A DNA stretch of 64,000 nucleotides from an uncultured Anaeroplasmataceae bacterium (lineage in GTDB: Bacteria; Bacillota_I; Bacilli_A; Acholeplasmatales; Anaeroplasmataceae). Shown here one piece after another: positions 17,909 to 26,890 of this stretch. Made by a program: the position numbers and the translations under genes. Where the stretch lies: positions 124,001-188,000 of the forward strand of contig CAJTXR010000001.1 of NCBI GenBank assembly GCA_910584005.1, in the 5' to 3' direction. The first letter of the stretch is position 1, and every line of letters begins with the position of its first letter. The notes under the pieces were generated by a model. The model saw nothing but the letters and a program-made list of their open reading frames with translations. It did not search any database and was not told the DNA's origin.

Positions 17909-19774
17909 ATGGAGGATAGTATTTTAGAACCATTAGACTTATATCATACAAGGCTGAAAAGTTTACATCATGAAAATGCAAGTAAATATTTTGATGAACT
18001 GGTCAAAAAATCTGGGATTTCAGTTGCGGAAAACCGTGAAACGATAAAAGTCTATGATGCAAAAAATAAAAAACTAGGTCACATTAAAAGGACTTTAAGA
18101 AAATACCAAATGATAAAAACAGGTTTGATTCTAGGATCTATCCTATTCATTATATTGGGGATAATTGCAATTTATACTGGAGTGAAAAAGCAGATTCCCC
18201 TATATTTAGGTATTCTATTTTTGTGCATTTCCTTTGCTTTAGCAATTATAGGGTTTATTTTAATAAAGAAAAAAATTAATCCTGTATGTAAAAATATTGA
18301 AGCTAAGCGTTTGTCTTTAGAAGAGGAACTTCAAAACCTATTAGATAAAGCCTGGTCCCAAATGGCTGCCTTAAATGCATTATTTGATTGGAACATGCCT
18401 GCTGAGATCATAACGAGGACAACACCACTAATTCAATTGGATCCATATTTTGATGCAAAGAAACTTCAATATCTAAAGGAAAAATATCATTTTGCAGAAA
18501 ATGATAAAGAAAATATTTCTACGATATTTGTTCAATCAGGCTCAATATTGGGAAATCCATTTCTTCTTTGTCGAACGTATAAGCAGCTATGGATCAATAA
18601 AACGTATACAGGTACTCTGACAATCCATTGGACCGAACAAGTTCGTGGTTCTGATGGGAAAACTCAAACTGTGCACCGATCAGAAATCCTTCATGCAAGT
18701 ATCATTAAACCCGCTCCGAACTATGATTATGAAACCTATTTGGTATATGGAAATGATGCAGCACCAAATTTGAATTTTTACCGCTATCCTTCTGAGGCTA
18801 ATGGCAAATCAGAAAAGGCAATTGCAAAAATGGTTTCTTCAGGAGTGAAAAAATTAGATCGACTTGCAAGAGAGGCTGTAGAAAAAAATCAAAATTATAC
18901 TCGGTTGAATAGCGATGAGTTTGAGGTATTATTTGGCGGAGAAAATCGCGACAACGAAGTGGAGTTTCGTCTTTTATTTACACCACTAGCCCAAAAAAAT
19001 GAAGTGAAATTGATTAAAAGTCAAGTTCCTTATGGGGATGATTTTTATTTTGAAAAAGCAAAGAATTTAAATTATATAAAATCAAATCATTCTCAGACTC
19101 AAGATTATTATGCGGATCCAAATCAATTCATAGGTTTTTCAGTAGATCAAATGAAAGAAAAATTTGTTCAGTTTAATGACAAATATTTTCAATCCTTGTT
19201 TTTTGATTTTATGCCATTATTATCGATTCCATTATATCAGCAGCATAAGCCTAAGGAATACATATATAAAGAAGAATATCGTTCAAATATAACAAGTTTT
19301 GAACATGAAGCTCTAGCAAACTCTTTTGATTGTGATTTATTGAAGAATCCTGCATCAGCTACAGATTCAATATTAAAAGCAACTTTTGAAAAAAAGAATA
19401 AGACAGTCGATTTAGTAAAAATCAGAGCTAATTCTTTTAAAGCCACAGAACGAATCGAATTTATCCCAGTATTTGGTGGGGATGGGAGAGTTCATAGTGT
19501 TCCAGTTCCATGGATTGAATATGAGCCAATTTACCAAGATACTTGGATGGAAGTTAAGGCTCAAAATGGCTCACGCCCTCAATTTAATCATATTTCACAA
19601 ACAGAGGCATTTCAAAAGTTTATGACCAACAGTCAAAGAAAAACTGCAATTCTATTTGAAAGAGGGTTAATGGCTGCCCTTTTGAAAGAACAAACCGCAA
19701 ATGTGGATTTAAACGATGTATCCCCTTTTTTTGAAGAATCAGAAAAAGAAAAAATAAATTCAAGGAAAAACTAA
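17909..19774 (+). CDS. Unknown membrane protein paired with LemA
   Basis: I do not recognise a characterised family for this 621-aa protein; a DUF3137-like identity is possible because such proteins often sit beside lemA. Two transmembrane helices lie near residues 73-92 and 97-118, preceded by about 70 cytoplasmic residues with coiled-coil character. The remainder (about 500 residues) is soluble, rich in aromatic and charged residues, and shows no obvious catalytic motif. A plausible start is ATG 17909, although the Shine-Dalgarno (GTAGGG) is weak. Twenty bases separate it from lemA, so the two probably form an operon and act together at the membrane. Confidence 0.75.
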   Translation: MEDSILEPLDLYHTRLKSLHHENASKYFDELVKKSGISVAENRETIKVYDAKNKKLGHIKRTLRKYQMIKTGLILGSILFIILGIIAIYTGVKKQIPLYLGILFLCISFALAIIGFILIKKKINPVCKNIEAKRLSLEEELQNLLDKAWSQMAALNALFDWNMPAEIITRTTPLIQLDPYFDAKKLQYLKEKYHFAENDKENISTIFVQSGSILGNPFLLCRTYKQLWINKTYTGTLTIHWTEQVRGSDGKTQTVHRSEILHASIIKPAPNYDYETYLVYGNDAAPNLNFYRYPSEANGKSEKAIAKMVSSGVKKLDRLAREAVEKNQNYTRLNSDEFEVLFGGENRDNEVEFRLLFTPLAQKNEVKLIKSQVPYGDDFYFEKAKNLNYIKSNHSQTQDYYADPNQFIGFSVDQMKEKFVQFNDKYFQSLFFDFMPLLSIPLYQQHKPKEYIYKEEYRSNITSFEHEALANSFDCDLLKNPASATDSILKATFEKKNKTVDLVKIRANSFKATERIEFIPVFGGDGRVHSVPVPWIEYEPIYQDTWMEVKAQNGSRPQFNHISQTEAFQKFMTNSQRKTAILFERGLMAALLKEQTANVDLNDVSPFFEESEKEKINSRKN

Positions 19775-19793
19775 TATAAGGAGGAAAAGAAAA

Positions 19794-20459
19794 ATGGGAA
19801 ATCAATTAGATGAACTTGAAGGACCAGTAAATGAGGCTGGTAGAGATGTGAATGTAATTCACAAGCAGATTAAGGTGGAGGTAGGTGTAGGATCTTTAAT
19901 TTTTCAAATTATTTTGTGGGTTTTAGGAATTCTTCCTGGACTTATCTTCTTATTTATGAAAATTAAAGCAGCTTCTTATTTAAGACAGTTAGAACAAAAA
20001 CTTCAGCATGATGCCTCTCAAATTGATAATTATTTAGAACAAAGAGTAGTTATTTTATCTAATGTAGTAGGTTTAGTAAATAAAGCAATTGATTTGGATA
20101 AATCTACATTCACTCAAATTGCTGCAAGCCGTTCTGGCTTCCATCCTAACGACATTGAGCGAAATGAGCTTGCAAGTAAGGTGGATAACTTAAGTACAAA
20201 CTTAACGATGACTTTTGAAAATTATCCAGATTTAAAAGCCCATCATGAACTTGCTGATGCAATGCAGCAAAATTCATATCTTCAAAAGGAGATTACAGCT
20301 GCTAGAGAGGTATACAATGATACAGTAGCTACCTGGAATAAAGAAATTCAGGTTTGGCCAACAAAGATGATTGTTGCAGCAAAACAAGGCTATACGACAA
20401 GAATACCATTTTCTACAACAAAGGAAATTAAAGAAAAGGCAAGAGATGTCTTTTTCTAA
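19794..20459 (+). CDS. lemA: LemA family membrane protein
   Basis: LemA proteins are small membrane-anchored helical proteins of unknown biochemical role. This 221-aa member has one hydrophobic segment near residues 32-58 (IFQIILWVLGILPGLIFLFM), unusually far from the N-terminus for the family. The LemA helical domain follows: QRVVILSNVVGLVNKAI and then FENYPDLKAHHELADAMQQ, equivalent to the familiar FP.L.A...F..L block. AGGAGG precedes ATG 19794. It follows the unknown 621-aa membrane protein by 20 bp and is ended by a terminator at 20472-20501. Confidence 0.85.
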   Translation: MGNQLDELEGPVNEAGRDVNVIHKQIKVEVGVGSLIFQIILWVLGILPGLIFLFMKIKAASYLRQLEQKLQHDASQIDNYLEQRVVILSNVVGLVNKAIDLDKSTFTQIAASRSGFHPNDIERNELASKVDNLSTNLTMTFENYPDLKAHHELADAMQQNSYLQKEITAAREVYNDTVATWNKEIQVWPTKMIVAAKQGYTTRIPFSTTKEIKEKARDVFF

Positions 20460-20471
20460 TTGATGAACAAG

Positions 20472-20501
20472 AGGGGTTTGTTTTTACAAATTCCTTTTTT
20501 T
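20472..20501 (+). terminator. Intrinsic terminator after lemA
   Basis: AGGGGTTTGT (20472-20481) pairs with ACAAATTCCT (20486-20495) around TTTT, followed by six T residues. Confidence 0.85.
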
Positions 20502-20502
20502 G

Positions 20503-20532
20503 TTGAAAACGAATGGGTATTTATGATATAAT
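20503..20532 (+). promoter_or_regulatory. Promoter of the ftsY-ylxM-ffh operon
   Basis: TTGAAA (20503-20508), an 18-bp spacer and TATAAT (20527-20532) preceded by TGA. The architecture is the same as at glgP. Confidence 0.75.
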
Positions 20533-20559
20533 TCTTAAAGAGAATACGGAGTGAAATGT

Positions 20560-21528
20560 ATGGGATTTTTTGATTTGTTTAAGCGTAAAGATAAAGAAAA
20601 AAGCAAAAAATATAAATTAGGCCTTCATAAGACAAGAGAAGGAGCCTTAGCGAGCTTAAAAGAAATTCTTTCCAAAAGCTCTAAGATAGATGACGAACTA
20701 TTTGATGCCTTAGAAGAAGTATTTATTATGGCGGATATCGGGGTAGATACTGTAGTTGATTTTATTGAAGAACTTCGAGATGAAGTATATCACAAGAAGA
20801 TATCTGATCCACTGTTATTACAAGAAATGATTATGGATAAAATGTTTGAAATCTATTTAAATGGAGAGATTGTAAATGCCAACTTGAATTTAAAAAAAGA
20901 GGGCTTATCTGTAATTTTATTTGTGGGGGTAAATGGAGTTGGAAAAACAACTTCCATTGCTAAAATCGCTTATTCATATAAAAAACAAGGGAAGAAAGTT
21001 TTACTTGCGGCAGGGGATACCTTCCGTGCTGGAGCAATCGAACAATTGGCCGTTTGGGCAAAGCGTGTTGGGGTGGATATTGTAACGAAAGAGGCAGGCT
21101 CTGACCCTTCTAGTGTAATCTATGAGGCTTGTAAAAAAGCCAAGGATGAGAAATACGATTTATTGTTGTGTGATACAGCAGGGCGTTTACAAAATAAAGT
21201 AAATTTGATGAATGAGCTTGCAAAGATGCATCGCGTAATTGAAAATGTTTGTCCTGGCTCTCCTGAGGAAACTCTACTTGTTATTGACGCAACAACAGGT
21301 CAAAATGGAATGAGTCAAGCGAAGGCTTTTAAAGAAGCAACACGGGTTACAGGAGTTATTTTAACGAAACTAGATGGAACCTCTAAAGGTGGAATTGTTC
21401 TTGCTATCAGGCATGAAATGGGAATTCCAATTAAGTATATCGGTTTAGGAGAAACGGTAGATGATTTAGAGGTTTTTGATATTGAACAGTATTTATATGG
21501 GCTTTTTGCGGATTTATTTGAGGAATAA
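20560..21528 (+). CDS. ftsY: Signal recognition particle receptor FtsY
   Basis: SRP-family GTPase that docks the SRP-ribosome complex at the membrane. The 322-aa protein starts MGFFDLFKRK, a typical short amphipathic FtsY N-terminus. It has NG-domain motifs GVNGVGKTTSIAK near residue 127, DTFRAGAIEQL, LLLCDTAGRLQ, and ILTKLDGTSKGG. ATG 20560 is preferred over the GTG at 20551 because GGAG (20548-20551) is 8 nt away from it. It is the first gene of an ftsY-ylxM-ffh operon, with 3 nt to ylxM. Confidence 0.95.
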   Translation: MGFFDLFKRKDKEKSKKYKLGLHKTREGALASLKEILSKSSKIDDELFDALEEVFIMADIGVDTVVDFIEELRDEVYHKKISDPLLLQEMIMDKMFEIYLNGEIVNANLNLKKEGLSVILFVGVNGVGKTTSIAKIAYSYKKQGKKVLLAAGDTFRAGAIEQLAVWAKRVGVDIVTKEAGSDPSSVIYEACKKAKDEKYDLLLCDTAGRLQNKVNLMNELAKMHRVIENVCPGSPEETLLVIDATTGQNGMSQAKAFKEATRVTGVILTKLDGTSKGGIVLAIRHEMGIPIKYIGLGETVDDLEVFDIEQYLYGLFADLFEE

Positions 21529-21531
21529 TCT

Positions 21532-21843
21532 ATGACAATAGAAAAAAGAGAATCGATTATTGAACTATATGATATGTATGGTAGTTTATTAACGGAAAAA
21601 CAAAAAAGATATTTTGAGGATTATTATTTTGCGGATTTGTCCATTTCAGAAATTGCGGATAACTATCAAATCTCTAGAAATGCTGTTTTTGATCAATTGA
21701 AGCGAGGAATCCAAAACTTAGAAGAATATGAGGCAAAGCTGCACAATATTGCTCATTGTTCCACAATTATAAATCTAGAAATACCAATAGATATAAAAGA
21801 AAAAATCTTAGCAATTTTAAGGGGGGAAGAGGATGGCATTTGA
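21532..21843 (+). CDS. ylxM: YlxM, putative SRP-associated helix-turn-helix protein
   Basis: A 103-aa UPF0122 protein with a sigma-region-4-like helix-turn-helix (QKRYFEDYYFADLSISEIAD, then ISRNAVFDQLKRGIQNLEEYE). In streptococci YlxM binds SRP and influences its activity; a role here is inferred from family and operon. It sits between ftsY (3-nt gap) and ffh (11-bp overlap), the conserved arrangement in Bacillota. Length is typical. The Shine-Dalgarno is weak, consistent with translation coupled to ftsY. Confidence 0.92.
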   Translation: MTIEKRESIIELYDMYGSLLTEKQKRYFEDYYFADLSISEIADNYQISRNAVFDQLKRGIQNLEEYEAKLHNIAHCSTIINLEIPIDIKEKILAILRGEEDGI

Positions 21844-23251
21844 TAATTTAAGCTCACGTTTGCAAATGGGATTACGCCGTTTGACAGGCAAAGGTAAATT
21901 AAATGAGAATGATATAGATGAAATGCTTCGTGAGGTTCGCTTATCTTTATTAGAGGCAGATGTAAATTATAAGGTGGTTAAGAAGTTTTTAGCGAACATA
22001 AAGGAATCTGCCCTAGGAGAAAACATCTTAAAGGGATTAAATCCAGGACAACAAGTTGTTAAAATTGTTCGTGAAGAATTAAAAAAGACCTTAGGGGATG
22101 AAGCAGTAGAATTAACAATGGCTCCAAGTGGGATGACCGTAGTTATGGCGGTTGGTTTACAAGGTGCTGGTAAGACAACCGCTGTAGGAAAAATGGCTTT
22201 GTTTTACCGTAAAAAATTAAAGAAAAGACCAATGTTGATTGCTGCTGATATTTACCGTCCTGCTGCGGTAGATCAATTAGTTACTTTAGGTAAGCAAATT
22301 GATGTTCCTGTGTTTGAAATGGGAACAAAAGTATCTGCTCAAAAAATTGTAACTGAAGGATTAAAAAAGGCTAAAGAGGAAGGCTGTAATTTAGTATTTA
22401 TTGATACAGCAGGACGCTTAGAAATTAATGAGGATTTAATGAATGAGCTTTTGGATATCGAAAAAATAGCGAATCCAAATGAAGTTTTACTTACTGTTGA
22501 TGCAATGGCAGGTCAAAATGCAGTCAATGTTGCATTAGCTTTCCATGAAAAACTTCATATTACAGGCTGTATATTAACTAAACTTGATGGAGATACTCGT
22601 GGTGGTGCTGCTCTTTCAATTAAAGAAATGACGGGTATACCAATTAAGATTATGTCAACGGGTGAAAAATTAGATGCAATGGAAATTTTTTATCCAGATC
22701 GTTTGGCAGATCGTATTTTAGGAATGGGGGATGTTTTATCTTTAATTGATACAGTCACCGAAAATATTGATGAAGATGAAATGAAATCCATGGCAGAAAA
22801 AATGATGAGTAATAAGTTTAATTATAATGATATGCTCAAGCAATTTAAAATGATTAAACGGATGGGCTCCCTATCAAAGATCTTAGGTTTTTTACCAGGG
22901 TTTAAAGGAATTAAGCAAGCCATGAATCAAGTGGATGATAATGCTTTTGAAAAGGTGGAATGTATTATTTATTCCATGACGGAAAAAGAAAGAATACATC
23001 CCGAGTTAATCGATCGTGATTTTAAAAGAAGAGAACGAATTGCGAAAGGTTCTGGTCGTTCAATTCAAGAGGTCAATCGATTAAGACAATCCTTAGATCA
23101 AATGAAAAAAACAATGAAGCAGATGAATGGTATGACAGAAGAGGATGCCATGCGGATGCAATCGCAAATGAAAAATGGAAATTACTCTGGAATGGCTCAG
23201 CCAAAGGCGTATAAGGGCAAAGGAAAAGGAAAAGGTAATTTTAGATATTAG
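21833..23251 (+). CDS. ffh: Signal recognition particle protein Ffh (SRP54)
   Basis: GTPase subunit of SRP that binds signal sequences and 4.5S/6S-type scRNA. The 472-aa protein has the N domain, then G-domain motifs GLQGAGKTTAVGKMA near residue 107, DIYRPAAVDQL, VFIDTAGRL, and LTKLDGDTRGG. The Met-rich M domain includes RMGSLSKILGFLPG, the RNA-binding SGRSIQEVNRL, and a Gly/Lys-rich tail. GGGGGAAGAGG lies before the ATG, which overlaps ylxM by 11 bp. The frequent downstream neighbour rpsP is absent; a terminator follows directly. Confidence 0.97.
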   Translation: MAFDNLSSRLQMGLRRLTGKGKLNENDIDEMLREVRLSLLEADVNYKVVKKFLANIKESALGENILKGLNPGQQVVKIVREELKKTLGDEAVELTMAPSGMTVVMAVGLQGAGKTTAVGKMALFYRKKLKKRPMLIAADIYRPAAVDQLVTLGKQIDVPVFEMGTKVSAQKIVTEGLKKAKEEGCNLVFIDTAGRLEINEDLMNELLDIEKIANPNEVLLTVDAMAGQNAVNVALAFHEKLHITGCILTKLDGDTRGGAALSIKEMTGIPIKIMSTGEKLDAMEIFYPDRLADRILGMGDVLSLIDTVTENIDEDEMKSMAEKMMSNKFNYNDMLKQFKMIKRMGSLSKILGFLPGFKGIKQAMNQVDDNAFEKVECIIYSMTEKERIHPELIDRDFKRRERIAKGSGRSIQEVNRLRQSLDQMKKTMKQMNGMTEEDAMRMQSQMKNGNYSGMAQPKAYKGKGKGKGNFRY

Positions 23252-23255
23252 TGTA

Positions 23256-23283
23256 AAAATCCATGAGTATATTCATGGGTTTT
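23256..23283 (+). terminator. Terminator-like hairpin after ffh
   Basis: AAAATCCATGA (23256-23266) pairs with TCATGGGTTTT (23273-23283), 11 bp with one wobble. The ATG at 23263 lies inside this stem, so it is not the start of the next gene. Confidence 0.75.
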
Positions 23284-23304
23284 AACGCTTATTTGGAGGA
23301 AAGT

Positions 23305-23832
23305 ATGAAAATAGTGATTCTTGGCTTTTCTGGGAGTGGAAAATCGACACTTGCTAAAAAATTAGGACAATTTTATCATTTGGATATTTTATATTTAGAC
23401 TCCATCTTTTTTAAGCCAAATTGGGTAGAAATTCCTAAAGAGGAGTTCAATAAAAAAATATTAGATTTCATGGACTCCCATGATTCATGGATTATTGAAG
23501 GAAATTATCTTAAGGTTGCTCCTAACCGTTTTTTAGAAGCAGATCAAATTATCTTTTTAGATTATAATCGTTGGTTTTGTCTAAGAAGTGTAATTAAACG
23601 GTATAAGGAAAATAAACATCAAACAAGAGAGTCTATGGCAGAAGGATGCCAAGAAAAAATTGATTTTCCTTTTCTTTGGCAAGTTTTTTATAAGGGAAGA
23701 AAGCAGAAGAAAAGAAAACGTCTTATTGAAATTACAAAAAAAAGTAAAATGGGGTTGATTTTTAAAAATAGAAAAAAGCTTCATCAGTACTTAAAGGAAT
23801 TAGGAGTTGATAATTATGCAGCTAGTATGTAG
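23305..23832 (+). CDS. P-loop kinase-like protein (topology modulation/FlaR-like)
   Basis: A 175-aa adenylate/shikimate-kinase-like NTPase. The P-loop is ILGFSGSGKSTLAKKLG near residues 4-20, followed by LYLDSIFFKPNW, WIIEGNYLK, and a basic C-terminal region with many Lys and Arg. Proteins of this type are annotated as DNA topology modulation protein FlaR, but their substrate is uncertain. GGAGGAAAG immediately precedes ATG 23305; the longer frame begins within the ffh terminator and is rejected. It overlaps the U32 gene by 17 bp, so it shares that operon. Confidence 0.8.
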   Translation: MKIVILGFSGSGKSTLAKKLGQFYHLDILYLDSIFFKPNWVEIPKEEFNKKILDFMDSHDSWIIEGNYLKVAPNRFLEADQIIFLDYNRWFCLRSVIKRYKENKHQTRESMAEGCQEKIDFPFLWQVFYKGRKQKKRKRLIEITKKSKMGLIFKNRKKLHQYLKELGVDNYAASM

Positions 23833-24646
23833 TCTTTATGATATGAAAAATGCAAAAGCCTATGCGAAATATGTTTCATATATGCTTTTAGATACTCCTA
23901 TAATTTCTAAAAAAAATGTTTTAACCTTATTGGAGGAACAAATTACACCAATTTTAAAATTAAATATTTTTCTTCATCCTTTAGAGGTTGAAGATTGGAA
24001 GAAGCGATTAAAAGAATACACTTCTTGGAATTGTTTATTTTATATTACAGATTTGGGGATGGCACATATTTTAAAGGAACTGGGTGCAATTTCAAGAGTC
24101 ATATATGACCCAATAACAATGATACCAAATCATTTAGATGCTTTAGAATATAGTTCATATGGGTTTTATGCTGTTGGCCTTAGTAATGAAATCCCTTTGA
24201 ATGATGTAAAAAAAATTCTTGAACATAAAGAAATTAAAGGGTTTTATCAAGGATTTGGCTACCGCCAAATGTTTTATTCTAGAAGAAAGCTCATTAGCCT
24301 TTATGAAGAAAAAATAGGAACTAAGGGGAATCATAAAAATATGTTCATCCAAGAAGCCACAAGACAGGATCAATATCCCATTTATGAAACAGAAGCAGGA
24401 ACTTATATTTATCGAAATTATTTAATTTCTCTCTTAGAGGTAATGCATGAGCTTCCTGTTACTTTCTTGTATTTAGAAGGGCTTCAACTTGAAAATGAAA
24501 TATTTTTAGAAGTCCTAAAGATCTATCATGAATATCAGAAAAATCCAAATACAGTGGTTCCAATAGAAAAAATGAGAATGCTTAATTTACCGATACAGGA
24601 TGGCTTTTTATTTCAAGATACGGTTTATCATAAGGAGGAGTTCTAA
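23816..24646 (+). CDS. U32-family protein, TrhP1/YrrN-like
   Basis: A 276-aa protein resembling the small U32 member that precedes the main U32 gene in Bacillus (YrrN/TrhP1), where the pair contributes to 5-hydroxyuridine at tRNA position 34. Visible are a TIM-barrel-like pattern, ITDLGMAHILKELG, and DPITMIPNH; the four-Cys iron-sulfur signature of the larger partner is missing. The start is ATG 23816 with AGGAG at 23802-23806. Its stop overlaps the start of the next gene by one base. The identity rests on position and weak similarity, so the function is tentative. Confidence 0.65.
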   Translation: MQLVCSLYDMKNAKAYAKYVSYMLLDTPIISKKNVLTLLEEQITPILKLNIFLHPLEVEDWKKRLKEYTSWNCLFYITDLGMAHILKELGAISRVIYDPITMIPNHLDALEYSSYGFYAVGLSNEIPLNDVKKILEHKEIKGFYQGFGYRQMFYSRRKLISLYEEKIGTKGNHKNMFIQEATRQDQYPIYETEAGTYIYRNYLISLLEVMHELPVTFLYLEGLQLENEIFLEVLKIYHEYQKNPNTVVPIEKMRMLNLPIQDGFLFQDTVYHKEEF

Positions 24647-25824
24647 TGGTAGAATTATTGGCTCCTGCAGGAGATTTAGAAAAACTCAAAATTGCAATTC
24701 TTTATGGTGCAGATGCTGTTTTTATCGGGGGACTAAAGTTTTCCCTTCGCTCTAGAGCTTCTAATTTCACTTTAGAGGACATCAAAGAAGGCTGTGCATT
24801 TGCTCATCGGCATCATGCTAAGGTGCATGTTACTTGTAACATTGTGATGCATGAACCAGATATAGAAGGGATTATTGAGTATTTAAAGGCGTTAGAAGAG
24901 GCTGGAGTAGATTGTATTATTGCCTCCTCTTTATCGATTTTAAAGTTGGTAAAACTCTACACAAAGATGGAAGCTCATGTTTCTACTCAAACCTCAACTT
25001 TAAATCAGGAAGCTATTCGTTTTTTTGAGGAGTATCATGTGGATCGGGTAGTCTTAGGTAGGGAATTATCTTTAGAAGAAATTGACTGCATCCGAAAGAG
25101 TACAAAAATTGATTTAGAAGTTTTTATTCATGGAGGAATGTGTGCTTCTTATTCAGGTAGATGTATGCTTTCAAATAATATGACTAATCGAGATGCCAAT
25201 CGAGGAGGGTGTGCCCATAGTTGTCGTTGGAATTATTCGCTTTATGAGGATGGAATAAAAATAAATCCAACAGGGGATTATTTTGCTATGAGCAGTAAAG
25301 ATTTATGTGCTGTAGAAGCAATTCCTCAATTAATCAAAATGGGAATTAATTCATTTAAAATTGAAGGGAGAATGAAAAGTCTGCATTATATTGCTACAAT
25401 TGTAAAGGCTTATCGGACCTTAATTGATGATGTAGAACACCATAAAGTAAAAGATTTTGACATTTATAAAAATAGGATTGCAAAAGCAGAGAATCGCTTA
25501 ACATCAACAGGGTTTTTATTTGGGTTGCCAACGATTTCTGAACAACTTTATGATTTAAATTTAACTTTACCCAGCAAAGATTTTGTAGGGATTGTGGTAG
25601 AATATGATTCAAAAACAAAAAAAGCCACTATTGAGCAAAGAAATTACTTTGTTCCTTTTAGTAGCTTAGAGGTTTTTGGTCCAAATCATACTGCTGAAAT
25701 CAAAATTCAGGATCTTTATGATTTGGATGGGTGTAGCATAGATGCGGCAAGGCATCCAAGACAAATTGTCTATTTTTATACTGATTTTCCTTTAGAAAAG
25801 CAGGATCTTTTAAGACTCAAATAA
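24646..25824 (+). CDS. U32-family tRNA hydroxylation protein (TrhP2/YrrO-like)
   Basis: The U32 family was long annotated as peptidase; TrhP members are needed for ho5U34 tRNA modification, with prephenate as cofactor source. The 392-aa protein begins ELLAPAGDLEKLKIAILYGA. It has the U32 block VFIHGGMCASYSGRCMLSN near residues 161-179, followed by RGGCAHSCRW, which together supply four Cys that can bind an iron-sulfur cluster. A C-terminal beta-barrel domain follows. The order U32-U32-greA matches yrrN-yrrO-udk-greA of B. subtilis, with udk replaced by two other genes here. GGAGG precedes the ATG. Confidence 0.88.
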   Translation: MVELLAPAGDLEKLKIAILYGADAVFIGGLKFSLRSRASNFTLEDIKEGCAFAHRHHAKVHVTCNIVMHEPDIEGIIEYLKALEEAGVDCIIASSLSILKLVKLYTKMEAHVSTQTSTLNQEAIRFFEEYHVDRVVLGRELSLEEIDCIRKSTKIDLEVFIHGGMCASYSGRCMLSNNMTNRDANRGGCAHSCRWNYSLYEDGIKINPTGDYFAMSSKDLCAVEAIPQLIKMGINSFKIEGRMKSLHYIATIVKAYRTLIDDVEHHKVKDFDIYKNRIAKAENRLTSTGFLFGLPTISEQLYDLNLTLPSKDFVGIVVEYDSKTKKATIEQRNYFVPFSSLEVFGPNHTAEIKIQDLYDLDGCSIDAARHPRQIVYFYTDFPLEKQDLLRLK

Positions 25825-26115
25825 GTTACGAATTTGAAGGTAAGCATTTGAAAGTTTAGAATAATCAATGTCTTCAATGAAATTTGTGATATCGCAAGCA
25901 TCCAAATTGCACTCCAATAGAGGTATGTCAGATTGATTGGATTCAGGGGACATTGTAAAATTTAGTAATTTATTAATTCCAAAAAATAAACGACCTTTGT
26001 TTCCATATTGATAGGCCTTATAGACCAATTCTTTTTCAAAATTACGTTTAGAACCATAAGCATTGTTTAAGGATTCAATAAAGACCTCTGATATTGTTGT
26101 GTTTGCTTTTAACAT
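25810..26115 (-). CDS. Small protein of unknown function
   Basis: A 101-aa protein that I do not recognise. It has no signal peptide, membrane segment or Cys motif; the middle reads YGNKGRLFFGINKLLNF and the C-terminus is acidic and helical (DYSKLSNAYLQIRNLFES). It is probably a real gene: AAAGGAG lies at good distance before the ATG, and it fills the gap between two + genes on the opposite strand. Its 3' end overlaps the convergent U32 gene by 15 bp, and its start faces the metallopeptidase gene. Confidence 0.6.
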   Translation of the reverse strand: MLKANTTISEVFIESLNNAYGSKRNFEKELVYKAYQYGNKGRLFFGINKLLNFTMSPESNQSDIPLLECNLDACDITNFIEDIDYSKLSNAYLQIRNLFES

Positions 26116-26147
26116 TTTTAAAAAACTCCTTTCTGGTGGTGATTGTT

Positions 26148-26816
26148 TTGATTTTAGTTCATGTGAATCAAATAGATTTTTTTGTTGAACTTATTTATAA
26201 AAAATTCAATAAAAAAATCTATTTGAGAGTGAAAGATGGAAGAATACAAATTACGACTCCAACGAAGCTTTCAATATATACGATAGAAGATATGATCCGT
26301 CGTAATTTTAATTCTATAATTCAACTTATGAATGAAACTAAAAAAATAGAAGATAAAATTCATTTTTTAGGAAAAGAATATTTACTTGAATATAAAGAAT
26401 CTTCTTGTAGCCTAGCTTACCTATGTGAAGATAAATTTATTATAGAAACAATGGATATATCTTCAGCTTTTAAGCTAGTAGAACTATTTTACAAAGATGC
26501 ATTACAAAAAATTGTCGAAACCTATAAAGAAGAAATATTTTCTAAATTTAATATTGATTTTGAAGTTCAATTTGAATATAAAAATGTGAAAGGCTATTAT
26601 GGAGAATGCTTTCCCAAAAAGCATAAGATTATTCTTGCAACAAAACTAGCGAAATATGATCTCAATTTTATCCTATCTGTTATATATCATGAATGTGCTC
26701 ATTTTAAATATTTAGATCATCAGGATGCATTTTATCAGTATCTAGAAGAACGGTTTCCAAATTATAGAACAGTCCAAAAGCAGCTTAGAAGTATAAAGTA
26801 TCATGATAAATACTAA
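26148..26816 (+). CDS. YgjP-like zinc metallopeptidase-fold protein
   Basis: A protein of about 222 aa of the YgjP/DUF45 (WLM-like) metallopeptidase family. Near the N-terminus is KIYLRVKDGRIQITTPTKLS, which matches the family's opening strands. The zinc site is YHECAHFKYLDHQDAFY near residues 180-196, giving HExxH-type ligands (HECAH) with a later His. TTG 26148 is chosen because GGTGGTG lies 6 nt upstream; there is no suitable ATG, so the exact start is uncertain. It lies between the divergent small gene and greA. The substrate is unknown. Confidence 0.78.
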   Translation: MILVHVNQIDFFVELIYKKFNKKIYLRVKDGRIQITTPTKLSIYTIEDMIRRNFNSIIQLMNETKKIEDKIHFLGKEYLLEYKESSCSLAYLCEDKFIIETMDISSAFKLVELFYKDALQKIVETYKEEIFSKFNIDFEVQFEYKNVKGYYGECFPKKHKIILATKLAKYDLNFILSVIYHECAHFKYLDHQDAFYQYLEERFPNYRTVQKQLRSIKYHDKY

Positions 26817-26829
26817 TATAAAATAATGA

Positions 26830-26858
26830 TTGATTTTTCATATGATTTTTTGTATAAT
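26830..26858 (+). promoter_or_regulatory. Promoter of greA
   Basis: TTGATT (26830-26835), a 17-bp spacer and TATAAT (26853-26858). Confidence 0.7.
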
Positions 26859-26890
26859 AATAAAGCGTATTGTAAGGAGGAATTCAATAT

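Noticed and set aside
23263-23304. Upstream ATG for the small kinase gene
   Set aside because: It is inside the terminator stem after ffh; GGAGGAAAG supports ATG 23305.
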